Assembly (NCBI GenBank): GCA_964634675.1
Contig: CAZWLH010000004.1
Location: forward strand, 1 to 51,278
Length of the DNA: 51,278 nucleotides
DNA from: UMGS172 sp964634675
GTDB lineage: Bacteria; Bacillota; Clostridia; Oscillospirales; Acutalibacteraceae
Direction of reading: 5' to 3'
Both the position numbers and the translations under genes were made by a program. The number at the start of each line of letters is the position of its first letter. Position 1 is the stretch's first letter. A model generated the notes under the pieces. The model had not been told where the DNA came from. It worked only from the letters and a program-made list of their open reading frames with translations, and made no database searches. This document shows, piece after piece, positions 32,607-41,799 of the stretch.

Positions 32607-35003
32607 ATGTATACGGCAAAAGAGATATATGACCTTTTGGGTCAAAAAATGACACACAATTTCGGCGTTTCGCCGAAGCAGGCCTCTGATGAGCTTTTTT
32701 ATAAGGCATCGGTTTTGGCTCTGCTCGACATTATGGCCGAGCGCCGTGCCGCCTTTAAGGAAGAAGCTTCAAAGCAGGAAAGCAAAATGGTATATTACCT
32801 CTCGATGGAATTCCTTATGGGACGTTCTTTGAAAAACAATCTGTTTAATTTGAAGCTCGACAAGGTCTTTGCCGAGGCTTTGAAAAAATACGGCGTAAAG
32901 CTTGACAATCTTTATGAGCTTGAGCCCGATGCCGGACTCGGCAACGGTGGACTCGGCCGACTTGCCGCCTGCTTCCTTGACGGACTCACCACCGGCGGCT
33001 ACCCGGCAATGGGCTACTGCATAAAATATGAGTTCGGTATCTTCCGTCAAAAGTTTGTTGACGGCTGGCAGACCGAAATGCCCGATTTTTGGCTCCCCGG
33101 CGGAAGCGTTTGGCTCGTCAAGCGCGATGCCTCGGCGGTTGATGTCAATTTCGGCGGCAACGTCAAGGAAATATGGTGCGACGGTCACCACAGCGTGACC
33201 TTGGAAAATTACGACACCGTTCGTGCCGTGCCTTATGACCTTATGGTCGGAGGTGCCGACGGCAGAAGTGTCAACGTTCTGCGCCTTTGGAGCTCGGAAA
33301 CCCCCTCTATCAATATGGCGGCCTTTAATCAGGGCGACTATGTAAGAGCCTTGGAGCATCAGGCTATGTCCGAGGTCATAAGCAAGGTGCTTTATCCCGA
33401 GGACAATCATCCGGAAGGAAAATCGCTCCGCCTTCGCCAGCAGTACTTCCTTGTTTCGGCCTCCGTGCAGGATATTCTGCAAAGGCATTTGAGAAAATAC
33501 GGCACACTTGACAACCTTCCCGAAAAGGCTGCCATTCATATAAACGATACCCACCCTGCACTGGTTGTTCCCGAGCTTATGAGATATCTGCTCGACGAAT
33601 GCGGCTATGACTGGGACACCGCTTGGGACATCGTCAAGCGCACAACCGCCTATACCAACCACACCATAATGCGTGAGGCGCTTGAGTGCTGGCAGATCGA
33701 CCTTTTCAAGGGACTTTTGCCCCGTATATTCCAAATCGTAACCGAGATCGACAATCGCTTCAGAGCCGAGATGTGGGAGAAAACTCACGATGCCGATTAT
33801 GTTTCACGTACCGCCATCGTCGAAAACGGTGTTGTCAGAATGGCCAACCTCTGCGTTGCCTCCTGTCACAGTGTCAACGGCGTTTCCAAGCTTCACAGTA
33901 ACATTATAAAGGATAACCTTTTCAACGATTATTACCGCATAACTCCCGAGAAGTTCACCAACGTCACGAACGGTATCGCCTTCCGCCGTTGGCTCTGTCA
34001 GTCCAACCCCGAGCTGACCGAGCTCATCACCGAATGTATCGGCGATAAGTTTATTCTTGACAATGCAGCTCTTAAGGAATTTGAAAAGTTCAAGAATGAC
34101 AAGGCCGTTTTGGAGTGCTTGGAGGCCGTTAAGCATCACAACAAGGAGCGTTTTGCCGCCTTTGTGAGCAAGGAATACGGCATAAAGCTCGATCCCGATT
34201 CGATATTCGATATGCAGGTCAAGCGTCTGCACGAATACAAGCGTCAGCACCTCAACGCACTTCACATTATTTCGGATTACCTCTTTATAAAGGAAAATCC
34301 GAACGCCGAATTTACGCCCAAGACCTATATCTTCGGTGCCAAAGCCGCATCCGGCTATTATCTCGCAAAGCAGATAATTCAGATGATAATAAAGCTTTCC
34401 GAGGTCATTGCGAACGATCCGCAGGTCAAGGATAAGCTCAAGGTGCTGTTTGTCGAGGATTACCGTGTGACGATGGCCGAGCTTATGATTCCGTCGGCCG
34501 ACATTTCGGAGCAGATCTCGCTCGCTTCGACCGAAGCCAGCGGCACAAGCAATATGAAGTTTATGCTCAACGGTGCGATAACGCTCGGAACCGAGGACGG
34601 CGCAAACGTTGAGATACACGAAGCCGTCGGCGATGACAACATCATCATCTTCGGTATGCGTACTCCCGAGGTTTTGAAGCTGCGCGACTCTTACAGTCCC
34701 GTATCGTATTACAGCAACAATCCCAAGCTTCGCCGTGCCGTCGATTTTATCTTAAACGGCATAAACGGAACGCAGTTCCCGGCACTTAACAAGGCATTGC
34801 GTGACAGCGATTATTATATGGCCTTTGCCGATTTCGAGGATTACTGTGCCGCACAGAGCAAGGCATCGGCACTTTATGCCGACCGTAACCGTTGGAACAA
34901 AATGTCGCTTATCAACATTGCCAACGCCGGCATATTCTCTGCCGACCGCTCGATTAAGGACTATGCCACCGGCATATGGGGTGCAAAGCCGCTTGATAAA
35001 TAA
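32607..35003 (+). CDS. glgP: Glycogen/starch phosphorylase
   Basis: GT35 enzyme that releases glucose-1-phosphate from alpha-1,4-glucans using phosphate. The 798-residue length is typical for the bacterial form. Motifs: YLSMEFLMGRSLKNNL, EPDAGLGNGGLGRLAACFLDG, VFAEDYRV-type FVEDYRVTMAE, and EASGTSNMKFMLNGA with the PLP lysine K651, then GTEDGANVEI. ATG at 32607 with GGAGGAG; the in-frame start at 32553 is rejected. No other glg genes are adjacent, so it is a single-gene unit with its own promoter and terminator. Confidence 0.97.
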   Translation: MYTAKEIYDLLGQKMTHNFGVSPKQASDELFYKASVLALLDIMAERRAAFKEEASKQESKMVYYLSMEFLMGRSLKNNLFNLKLDKVFAEALKKYGVKLDNLYELEPDAGLGNGGLGRLAACFLDGLTTGGYPAMGYCIKYEFGIFRQKFVDGWQTEMPDFWLPGGSVWLVKRDASAVDVNFGGNVKEIWCDGHHSVTLENYDTVRAVPYDLMVGGADGRSVNVLRLWSSETPSINMAAFNQGDYVRALEHQAMSEVISKVLYPEDNHPEGKSLRLRQQYFLVSASVQDILQRHLRKYGTLDNLPEKAAIHINDTHPALVVPELMRYLLDECGYDWDTAWDIVKRTTAYTNHTIMREALECWQIDLFKGLLPRIFQIVTEIDNRFRAEMWEKTHDADYVSRTAIVENGVVRMANLCVASCHSVNGVSKLHSNIIKDNLFNDYYRITPEKFTNVTNGIAFRRWLCQSNPELTELITECIGDKFILDNAALKEFEKFKNDKAVLECLEAVKHHNKERFAAFVSKEYGIKLDPDSIFDMQVKRLHEYKRQHLNALHIISDYLFIKENPNAEFTPKTYIFGAKAASGYYLAKQIIQMIIKLSEVIANDPQVKDKLKVLFVEDYRVTMAELMIPSADISEQISLASTEASGTSNMKFMLNGAITLGTEDGANVEIHEAVGDDNIIIFGMRTPEVLKLRDSYSPVSYYSNNPKLRRAVDFILNGINGTQFPALNKALRDSDYYMAFADFEDYCAAQSKASALYADRNRWNKMSLINIANAGIFSADRSIKDYATGIWGAKPLDK

Positions 35004-35020
35004 TATCTTCCGATATTATT

Positions 35021-35060
35021 AAAACGCCTCACCTAAGCATTGAAGCTTGGGTGAGGCGTT
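35021..35060. terminator. Terminator between glgP and the LtaS-like gene
   Basis: Long stem AAACGCCTCACCTAAGC / GCTTGGGTGAGGCGTTT with one G-T pair and a short loop; serves both converging genes. Confidence 0.85.
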
Positions 35061-35071
35061 TGCTTTAACCG

Positions 35072-37087
35072 TTATTTGCCGAAAACATAACCGTAATAGT
35101 CGGTTTCGAGAATGCCGGCCGATATTTTCAGGCGGTTGTTGACTATGGCCCTAAGGTTCTTGATATAGGCTTCTTTTTCGTCGTCCGAAGCGAAGCTCTT
35201 GCCGTCGTGGAGCGTGAACTCCTTCGTATTGGCATCGTATTTGCCCATACTCGTTATAAACGAACGGTCGAGGAACTGCACGACACACTCGGAGGTCGAA
35301 AGAATATCGGTGCCCGAAAGCAATCTCGAATCGTATTCAAAGCCGAAGAGATTGAGAACCGTCGGCAAAATATCGATGTGCGAGCAATATTTATCAATGG
35401 TCGGAGCATCCTTTGTGCCTTGGCAGTAAAGAATGAACGTGCTTTCGTAAAGCTCGAAGGTAGTGTCAACATCGTGACCCAAAAGCTCGCGCCATACCGA
35501 ATACTTATCGGTGTCGTTTTCAAGTCCGTAAGGATAATGGTCGGGAGTTATGGTTATGACCGTCTTATCGGCAACACCTGCGGCGTTCAGCTCCTCAAGC
35601 AGCTTTTCCATCGCACGGTCAAGCTCGATATTGCAGGCATAATACGCCTTCAAGGCATCGGAGCAATCGAGATCCTTTACAAGCTCCTTTCTTTTGGACG
35701 ACATTGAGTTGCCGCTGAACGAATACTGCAAATGTCCGCTGACCGTCATATAATAGGCAAGGAACTGCTTATCGTCGGAAAGATAATCCTTGACCGAGCC
35801 GGTTATAAGCTCAAGGTCGGATTCCGGCCAACGCTTGGTAACGTACTCCTCAACACCGGTACCGTAGCCTTTATAGGTATATCCCATATTCGGGTGGGAC
35901 ACATCACGGCGGTAGTAGTCGTGGGTATGGTTGTGATAGGCAAAGGTTTTGTCAACGCCGATGCTTTGAAACATATTTCCGAGGCAGAACGGCATATAAT
36001 TTGAGCCGGAGCGATAGAAGCTCCAAACACCTGCCTTGGGCAAAAGGCCGGTGCAATGGGCATATTCACCGTCGGAGGTCGAAACGCCCCAGATCGGCGT
36101 ATAGAAATTGGTAAATTTGAAGCCCTCCTGCGACATTTTGTAAAGTGTCGGAGTCAGCACGGGATCGATTGCATAGGGCGAAAAGCCCTCGGCGGTAATG
36201 CTTATGAGGTTATAGCCCTTATACATTCCCGTATAGCTGTTTTTCAGTGTCGGCTCCTTGGCGGCAAAGTATTCGTTGAGCGTTTTGATCGACTTGTCGG
36301 TCTCGCCGCTGTTGAGTGCTTTGAAATCGATATCCATAACATTCGGAGATGTGTCAATCACACGGTCGGGCTCACCGCCGATATCGGGGACAACGCTCGG
36401 GGTGAGCGGCTTTTCGTTATCGATCGTAATATCCTGACCGACACCGAAAATATTGTATTTTATATCAAGCACCTCGGTACGCAAAAGTCCGAACCTGTCG
36501 ACCGCTCCGTTCGGGTCAAACTCACCCGACTGCAAACGCGACAGACTGCTCGCCGAAATTATCAGCACGACGGCAATATGTATGCTCAAGGCCGCCAAAA
36601 GCAGGACGATACTGCTTTTCACCCTCAATCTGCGGTATCTTATCCGCTTGCCGCCGAAAATACAGTAAAGCACAAGCGGCACGCAAAGCAGTATGACCGC
36701 AGGCAGACCTCTGAGCAGTGCCTTAAAGGTCGAGCTTATCATATCGCCCTCGGTTATCTGTCCGGCACCGCCGGCCTTGAGCGAATAGAATATGAAATAA
36801 GAGCCGAAAAAGCCGTGATAAACGACCTGAACGACATAAATAAGCGTCAGCACCGCCATCACCGAAACCGTAACGGCCTTTCGCACCTTTTGGGAAAGCC
36901 TTGTACAGACAGCCGTTGTGACAAGTGCCGGCAGAAGCGACATAAACGGCATAATGACAAGTCCTATATCGAAAAAGCTTTCACAGGTAAAGGCTTTTAA
37001 AACAAGCTCACAATACACCACCGAAAGGAACAAAAACGGCGTGCAGTTCAATATAAATTTCTTCTGTTTTCTCATTCGTGCTTCCAT
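35072..37087 (-). CDS. LTA-synthase-family sulfatase-fold membrane enzyme
   Basis: 671-residue protein with five N-terminal membrane helices (to about residue 185) and an extracellular alkaline-phosphatase/sulfatase-like domain. The catalytic nucleophile is probably T337 (GVSTSDGEYAH, compare the TSDAEF motif of LtaS); other metal-site segments are ISITAEGFSP, YYMTVSGHLQYS and ITPDHYPYG. LtaS transfers glycerol-phosphate from phosphatidylglycerol to build lipoteichoic acid; related enzymes make primers or modify other polymers, so the product is uncertain. ATG at 37087 follows GAGGTGG. Confidence 0.9.
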   Translation of the reverse strand: MEARMRKQKKFILNCTPFLFLSVVYCELVLKAFTCESFFDIGLVIMPFMSLLPALVTTAVCTRLSQKVRKAVTVSVMAVLTLIYVVQVVYHGFFGSYFIFYSLKAGGAGQITEGDMISSTFKALLRGLPAVILLCVPLVLYCIFGGKRIRYRRLRVKSSIVLLLAALSIHIAVVLIISASSLSRLQSGEFDPNGAVDRFGLLRTEVLDIKYNIFGVGQDITIDNEKPLTPSVVPDIGGEPDRVIDTSPNVMDIDFKALNSGETDKSIKTLNEYFAAKEPTLKNSYTGMYKGYNLISITAEGFSPYAIDPVLTPTLYKMSQEGFKFTNFYTPIWGVSTSDGEYAHCTGLLPKAGVWSFYRSGSNYMPFCLGNMFQSIGVDKTFAYHNHTHDYYRRDVSHPNMGYTYKGYGTGVEEYVTKRWPESDLELITGSVKDYLSDDKQFLAYYMTVSGHLQYSFSGNSMSSKRKELVKDLDCSDALKAYYACNIELDRAMEKLLEELNAAGVADKTVITITPDHYPYGLENDTDKYSVWRELLGHDVDTTFELYESTFILYCQGTKDAPTIDKYCSHIDILPTVLNLFGFEYDSRLLSGTDILSTSECVVQFLDRSFITSMGKYDANTKEFTLHDGKSFASDDEKEAYIKNLRAIVNNRLKISAGILETDYYGYVFGK

Positions 37088-37186
37088 GGTAAATCCACCT
37101 CGGCTATTATTTTATCACACTTGAATTTTAAATCAAGGCTTTTGAAAAATCTGTAATAATTTGTAATTATTCGACAAAAGTGCCAT

Positions 37187-37233
37187 AAAAAGGCGAAAGA
37201 ACCGTCAGGGGATGACAGTTCTTTCGCCTTTTT
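37187..37233. terminator. Strong bidirectional hairpin in the ltaS-spoIIQ intergenic region
   Basis: A stem of about 20 bp (AAAAAGGCGAAAGAAC / GTTCTTTCGCCTTTTT plus GTCA/TGAC with one mismatch) with T-runs on both strands. It lies between two divergent genes, where no gene end requires it. A second dyad (AGTTCAG..AGAGG / CCTCT..CTGAACT, 37264-37298) is nearby. The 351 bases between the divergent genes hold no protein gene that I can support. Confidence 0.75.
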
Positions 37234-37438
37234 CCGAGGGTTGTTTTGAGGAGGGTAGAGCTTAGTTCAGTTGAGAGGTGCGGCTCCTCTGCTGAACTGT
37301 CTATATTATAATTCAAGACCCCGAAAAGTGTGTTAAGAGTTTATGAACTTGCGGTTAATATTCAAATATCATTTTGTTAATAAAAATGAATATACCGTCA
37401 CTCTTGAGGCAAAAATAGCTTTGAAAGGAACGGATATT

Positions 37439-38155
37439 ATGAAAGTAAAGAATAAATCGCAATCGAGGATCATAAGATTTCTTAACGGGAAAGCATTTTA
37501 TGCCGTTGTATGTCTTTGCTTTTTGGCGATAGGCGTTGCGGCGTGGTCGGGAATCAAGGGCTTTGAAAATGTCAGAAACAGCGACGGCGGCATACCCACG
37601 CCAAGCAGTGCACCGTCGGCTTCGGTTTCGGAGAACAATGAGTCCGCACAACCCACGAAGCCGGATAAAAAGCCGCAGAGCACCGACACCTCATCAGAAG
37701 CGGCGGTCTCAAGCGACCGTGGAGCCGAGCAAACCGCCGCTCCGATAGCCAACTTTTTCGTCAATCCCGTTTTGGGAGAGGTGATGAACAACTTTTCGGA
37801 CTCGGAGCTGACCTACTCGGTGACAATGCACGATATGCGGCTTCATAAGGGCGTCGATCTTGCCGCCGACCGCGGTACACCGGTAGTTGCCGCAGGAGAG
37901 GGAACCGTCACCGCCGTAAAGCACGACCCGATGCTCGGAAGCACGGTCGAAATCGACCACGGAAATGGCATAACCTCCAGATATTGCGGACTGAACTCAC
38001 AGCCCTGCGTAACGGTGGGGCAAATGGTCGACACCTCGACTCAGCTCGGAACGGTCGACGACGTGCCGTTCGAATCGGTGGAGCAGTATCATCTGCATCT
38101 TGAATTTTACAAGGACGGCAAGGCGGTATCTCCCATGAACTATATTTCGAAATAG
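37439..38155 (+). CDS. M23 metallopeptidase, SpoIIQ-like
   Basis: 238-residue protein with a basic cytoplasmic start, one membrane helix (about 20-38), a Pro/Ser/Thr-rich linker, and an M23/LytM domain with a complete zinc site: H136 and D140 (LHKGVDLAA), H218 and H220 (YHLHLEF). The VTMHDMRLHKGVDLAADRGTPV layout resembles clostridial SpoIIQ, which keeps the His that the Bacillus protein has lost and works with SpoIIIAH in engulfment. Other membrane-bound M23 endopeptidases remain possible. ATG at 37439 follows AAAGGAA. The upstream in-frame start at 37343 is rejected. Confidence 0.75.
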   Translation: MKVKNKSQSRIIRFLNGKAFYAVVCLCFLAIGVAAWSGIKGFENVRNSDGGIPTPSSAPSASVSENNESAQPTKPDKKPQSTDTSSEAAVSSDRGAEQTAAPIANFFVNPVLGEVMNNFSDSELTYSVTMHDMRLHKGVDLAADRGTPVVAAGEGTVTAVKHDPMLGSTVEIDHGNGITSRYCGLNSQPCVTVGQMVDTSTQLGTVDDVPFESVEQYHLHLEFYKDGKAVSPMNYISK

Positions 38156-38201
38156 CCTGCCCCCTACGGACGGTGCCGACAGTCGGCAATGTCGGGGCAG
38201 T

Positions 38202-38235
38202 AAAAAGCGGAAGCCTCACGGTTTCCGCCTTTTGC
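38202..38235. terminator. Terminator between the M23 peptidase and the amidase
   Basis: GCGGAAGCC / GGTTTCCGC stem (one G-T) with a TCAC loop, A-run before and T-rich run after. Confidence 0.75.
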
Positions 38236-38241
38236 TTTATA

Positions 38242-38964
38242 TTACAGCACTTTAAGCTCTTTTTCAACATCAGCCTTGAAGGCCTGCCATTCATCGGGAT
38301 GCTCGACAAAATATTTAGGGCAAAGCTTTCCCGTGATGTCGTGATGCCTTATAAGATCATCACTGCCGAGCCCCGCCGTTTTACAGAGCCACGCCGTGAG
38401 CTTCACCGCCGAGGCATAGGTCTTTTCGTTGAACCGACCGCTTTCGTCGGGGTGGCATATTTCGACCGAGATCGTGTCGACATTTCGACTGTTGCTTGCC
38501 GCCGACTGCTCATCGAGCGGTATGCACTGAATAATCTCGCCGTCAAGTCCCACAAGAAAATGTGAGCACACAAGCGTGTCGGACTGACCGAAATAGCTTC
38601 GGTTCTGCTTGGCGGTTGTGCCGGGGTTGCCTGTATAATGTATAACTATATTGTGTATTCCGGTGAGCTTTTCGCAGGTGCGTGCCCTGCTCGGTTTTAT
38701 ATAATTCACGGTAACATAGCTCGGCACCTCGGCCTTCCCGAGTGCCTTTACCGCCGCCGCATCGATCTCGGATTGGTTGGACGGATCCTTATATTTAGCC
38801 GAGGTGCCGTAACGGCCGCCGTTTTGTCTTCCGTCCTCGGTGAAGTGATCGTAAAGCTTTACCGTCGCAGTTACCGCTATCACCGCCGTCAGCGCCACGG
38901 CCGCAAATCTCAGCGCACCGCTTCTTTTTAAAGCACCCAAAACTCCCGATTTCTTTTTCCCCAT
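38242..38964 (-). CDS. N-acetylmuramoyl-L-alanine amidase (Amidase_2 domain), membrane-anchored
   Basis: 240 residues: basic N-terminus and a signal-anchor helix (about 18-38), a short linker, then an Amidase_2/PGRP-like domain. Zinc ligands are apparent in NIVIHYTGNPG (His) and LIRHHDITGKLCPKYF (His and Cys, the typical HxxxxxxxC arrangement); ISVEICHPDESG is also family-typical. It cleaves the lactyl-amide bond between muramic acid and the stem peptide. Converges on the SpoIIQ-like peptidase gene and may act in cell-wall turnover or sporulation; that link is inference. Confidence 0.88.
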   Translation of the reverse strand: MGKKKSGVLGALKRSGALRFAAVALTAVIAVTATVKLYDHFTEDGRQNGGRYGTSAKYKDPSNQSEIDAAAVKALGKAEVPSYVTVNYIKPSRARTCEKLTGIHNIVIHYTGNPGTTAKQNRSYFGQSDTLVCSHFLVGLDGEIIQCIPLDEQSAASNSRNVDTISVEICHPDESGRFNEKTYASAVKLTAWLCKTAGLGSDDLIRHHDITGKLCPKYFVEHPDEWQAFKADVEKELKVL

Positions 38965-38977
38965 AACGAAAACCTCT

Positions 38978-39478
38978 TTAAAGCTCTCTTATCAAAGCCT
39001 TTTCTATTCTGCCGTATATCTGCCAATGATAATCGCCGTTTTTATACCAGTTCAAAGGATCTGCATCGGTGAAGCAGTCCTTTTCCATTTTCTGCATATA
39101 CTGCTTGCGGCATATGAGCACAAGTCTTGCCTCGTCAAAATAGACCGACTTACCGTCAAACACGGGGTGCAGACCGCAAAGCTCGGTCTTGTTGCAGTCT
39201 CTTCCCGATTTTGAACCGCAGATTTTGTGTGTTTCGGAGCGGTCGCCGTAAAAGCTCAAGGTAAAGTAGTCTGAGTCTTTCAAAAATTCCATGGTATAGC
39301 GTTGAGGTCTCACGACCGCCATAGCGCAATCATTGCCCCACATTTCGCCCACAAAGCCCCATGAGGCGGTCATCATATTGTAGCCGTTCACGTTGCCTGC
39401 CGTAATGAGCATATATTCCTCAGAGATTGCCTTTATCATATTATCCGATATCTTTCGCGGTGAGATTTCTTTAAACAT
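38978..39478 (-). CDS. Flavin-reductase-like split-barrel protein
   Basis: 166 residues with the flavin_reductase-like FMN-binding split-barrel fold: MLITAGNVNGYNMMTASWGFVGEMW (flavin-contact region), VVRPQRYTMEFLKDSDYFTLSFYGD and CGSKSGRDCNKTELCGL. Probably binds FMN and reduces an unknown substrate or cofactor. The second ATG (39478) has AAGGAAG six bases upstream and is chosen over ATG 39484, which abuts the ribosome binding site, and the longer frame start at 39535. Confidence 0.8.
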   Translation of the reverse strand: MFKEISPRKISDNMIKAISEEYMLITAGNVNGYNMMTASWGFVGEMWGNDCAMAVVRPQRYTMEFLKDSDYFTLSFYGDRSETHKICGSKSGRDCNKTELCGLHPVFDGKSVYFDEARLVLICRKQYMQKMEKDCFTDADPLNWYKNGDYHWQIYGRIEKALIREL

Positions 39479-39650
39479 TGCCATCTTCCTTTCATAAGCT
39501 GCGATAATTTTACTATACATAATATTCACTGTCAAGGTAAGGTTTCTTTTTTGTAAGTATTTGTAATTATTTGTAACCTCGGTTTATTGGTCTTATGAGC
39601 TCAAATCGGCCTGATTTTTTGACTTTTTTGTGAATAGCGACAAATATGCC

Positions 39651-39679
39651 TTGCAATAATACTGTCGGTCGGGTATAAT
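39651..39679 (+). promoter_or_regulatory. Promoter for the surface repeat protein
   Basis: TTGCAA (39651-39656), 17 bases, TATAAT (39674-39679), 43 bases before the start codon. The spacer contains ACTGTCGGT, which resembles the repeat seen near the XRE gene. Confidence 0.65.
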
Positions 39680-39722
39680 TGTTCTTATCGAGATACCAAA
39701 TTCGAAAGGTTAGGTTTATACA

Positions 39723-41711
39723 ATGAGAAAATCGTCAAAAGCTCTTGTGACCTTGTTGAGCATTATCCTCACCGTCACTCTTGTTGCCGGGCTTTGCACC
39801 GTAAGCTTCGGTGCACTTGTTTCCGAAAATGTCTTTGTTTCGGATTATACCTGCAACTTCGAAAACAACTACTATCAGTTTCTCGGAAACGACACCTGCA
39901 CCGACGGTGTTGTGACCGACGGTGAAAACGGAAAGGCTTTGAAGTTCACCGTCAGCTCGAGCACACAAAGCGCGAGATTCGAGGTATACAACTCCGAAAA
40001 TGGTGACCTCTTGCTTGCCGACAACTCGGTATATGCCGTGACGGTAAAGTATAAGGTCGAGCAAATCGGCGGTGCCGACACCTCTGCCGCCACCTATTTG
40101 AATCTTGTCCGTTACAGCGGAAAGGGTGACACCTTGGTCAAGATAGATGCACTGCCCGAATCGGTATACTATCCGGGTGACACCACCGGCTGGATAACCG
40201 TTTCGGCGATTTTCAAGACCGGCGAGGTCGCAGCCTCGGGCTACAATCATTTGGCAGTCAACGTTATTTCGAACTCCTGCCCGTCAATGAGTTCGAACAG
40301 CAACTCCGACAAAACGGTTATTCTTTTCGATGAAATCAAGGTCGTTCGTTGCAGCGGCTCCGCCAACGGCTTGACCTTTATTTCAAACGGCGGCAGTACG
40401 GTTGAGCCGATATTGGCTCGGTCGGGTGACGGTATAACACTGCCCACGCCCGAACGTCCTCTTTACGATTTTGCAGGCTGGTATACCGACCTCGGACTTA
40501 CCAATGAATTCAAGCAGACTTCGATGCCGTCGACCTTCTCAACAAAGCTTTATGCCAAATGGACTCCCTCGGCCGATGCAAGTGTCATATCCTTTGTGAC
40601 GAATTCGGATGACACCGTTGAGTCCTATGTCGGCAAGGCAGGTGACCCCGTCACTCTGCCGAAGATAACCCGTGAAGGCTTCCGCTTTGCAGGCTGGTAT
40701 GATGCCGAATACAGGGAAAGATGCGAAGCAACCGTATATCCGGGCGAAAATATCACCCTTTACGCAAAATGGGAGGTCATTCCGATATACTGCGGCTTTG
40801 AAAATGCTTCGGCTTTTCCCGACCCCGACAACGGCAAATTCACAATGCGCTGTATAATCACCGACGAGCAGAAGGCAAAGGGTGAAAAATCTCTGCATTA
40901 CTCCTTCCAACGCGGCTTTGAACTGAGCGGTTCGGCGGGAAAATCCACTCCGGCAGGCGTTTTGCTCATCGACGAAAGCGGCGAATACGTACGTTTGGAG
41001 GAAGGCAAGAAATACACCGTCAGCTTTAAATACAAGGTTTTGGAGTATAAAAGTGCCAACGCCGTTATCACCCTTATCGCCTCGGGTGCAGGCGGTGCGT
41101 GGGATAACCGTGCCCTTCAAAAATGCGAGGTCGGCTACGATGCCTCCGACGTCGGCAAGGGCTGGCAGTCGCACACCTTTGAGCTTGAATGGGAGCCTTC
41201 CTCAAAAAGCGCAAACTACATAAGTATAGGAATCTCGGGTGAAAGCGTTATTTGCGTTGACGATATCATCATCTGCGCCTATGATAAGGATTTCACCTAT
41301 CCCGGCGGTATGATGCTCTGCTTCGAAACCGGCGACGGCCCTGCGGTCGACACGGTTTACGGCGAATCAGGTGCCGAGATCACCCTGCCCGAGCCTGAGC
41401 GTGAAGGTTACCGCTTCATCGCTTGGAGCTATGACGAAATGGGCGAACATTCGGTTGCCTCCGAGACCTTTAAGCTTGAAAAAATGTACAACGTGCTTTA
41501 TGCCGATTGGTACAAGATCCCCGAAAAGACCGAATCTCCCGCCGACACACCCAATGAACCGACCGACTCTGCGCCTGTCGCCGCCGAAAAGAGCGGTATC
41601 GGCACCGTAACCGTTATAATCATCGTGATTATCGCGGTTGTTATCGTTGCCGCGGCGGTTATAACGGTCGTACTTATCAAACGCAGAAAAAAAGAAACCG
41701 ATAAGGCTTAA
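39723..41711 (+). CDS. Cell-surface protein with InlB-type beta-repeats and CBM-like domains
   Basis: 662 residues: signal peptide (about 1-30), a beta-sandwich resembling a carbohydrate-binding module (about 35-212, ending FDEIKVVRC), two Listeria-Bacteroides (Flg_new/InlB_B) repeats (about 217-280 and 287-350, each with GWY and LYAKW), a second CBM-like sandwich (about 352-522, ending CVDDIIICAYD), a third repeat (about 528-592), then a Pro/Thr-rich linker, a membrane helix (about 625-652) and a KRRKKE stop-transfer tail. There is no LPXTG signal, so it is membrane- rather than sortase-anchored. Probably an adhesin or glycan-binding protein. Own promoter and terminator. Confidence 0.88.
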   Translation: MRKSSKALVTLLSIILTVTLVAGLCTVSFGALVSENVFVSDYTCNFENNYYQFLGNDTCTDGVVTDGENGKALKFTVSSSTQSARFEVYNSENGDLLLADNSVYAVTVKYKVEQIGGADTSAATYLNLVRYSGKGDTLVKIDALPESVYYPGDTTGWITVSAIFKTGEVAASGYNHLAVNVISNSCPSMSSNSNSDKTVILFDEIKVVRCSGSANGLTFISNGGSTVEPILARSGDGITLPTPERPLYDFAGWYTDLGLTNEFKQTSMPSTFSTKLYAKWTPSADASVISFVTNSDDTVESYVGKAGDPVTLPKITREGFRFAGWYDAEYRERCEATVYPGENITLYAKWEVIPIYCGFENASAFPDPDNGKFTMRCIITDEQKAKGEKSLHYSFQRGFELSGSAGKSTPAGVLLIDESGEYVRLEEGKKYTVSFKYKVLEYKSANAVITLIASGAGGAWDNRALQKCEVGYDASDVGKGWQSHTFELEWEPSSKSANYISIGISGESVICVDDIIICAYDKDFTYPGGMMLCFETGDGPAVDTVYGESGAEITLPEPEREGYRFIAWSYDEMGEHSVASETFKLEKMYNVLYADWYKIPEKTESPADTPNEPTDSAPVAAEKSGIGTVTVIIIVIIAVVIVAAAVITVVLIKRRKKETDKA

Positions 41712-41725
41712 GCCCGACTGAAAAC

Positions 41726-41768
41726 AAACACTCCGACCTGTTATGACAACCGCAGGTCGGAGTTTGCA
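41726..41768 (+). terminator. Terminator after the surface protein gene
   Basis: ACTCCGACCTG / CAGGTCGGAGT perfect stem (41730-41740, 41753-41763), followed by a short T-run. Confidence 0.75.
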
Positions 41769-41773
41769 CTTTT

Positions 41774-41796
41774 AACTCCCACCCAAAGTGGGAGTT
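41774..41796. terminator. Second hairpin, terminator of the DUF1653-AraC unit
   Basis: AACTCCCAC / GTGGGAGTT perfect nine-base-pair stem with a five-base loop. On the minus strand it follows the DUF1653 stop closely. Confidence 0.65.
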
Positions 41797-41799
41797 TAT

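Noticed and set aside
32769..33788. Antisense open frame of 339 codons opposite glgP
   Set aside because: glgP is unambiguous across the region; the antisense translation shows no family motif or initiation signal.
37343..37439. Longer start for the SpoIIQ-like protein
   Set aside because: The extra residues precede the cytoplasmic tail without a ribosome binding site; the ATG at 37439 has one with good spacing.
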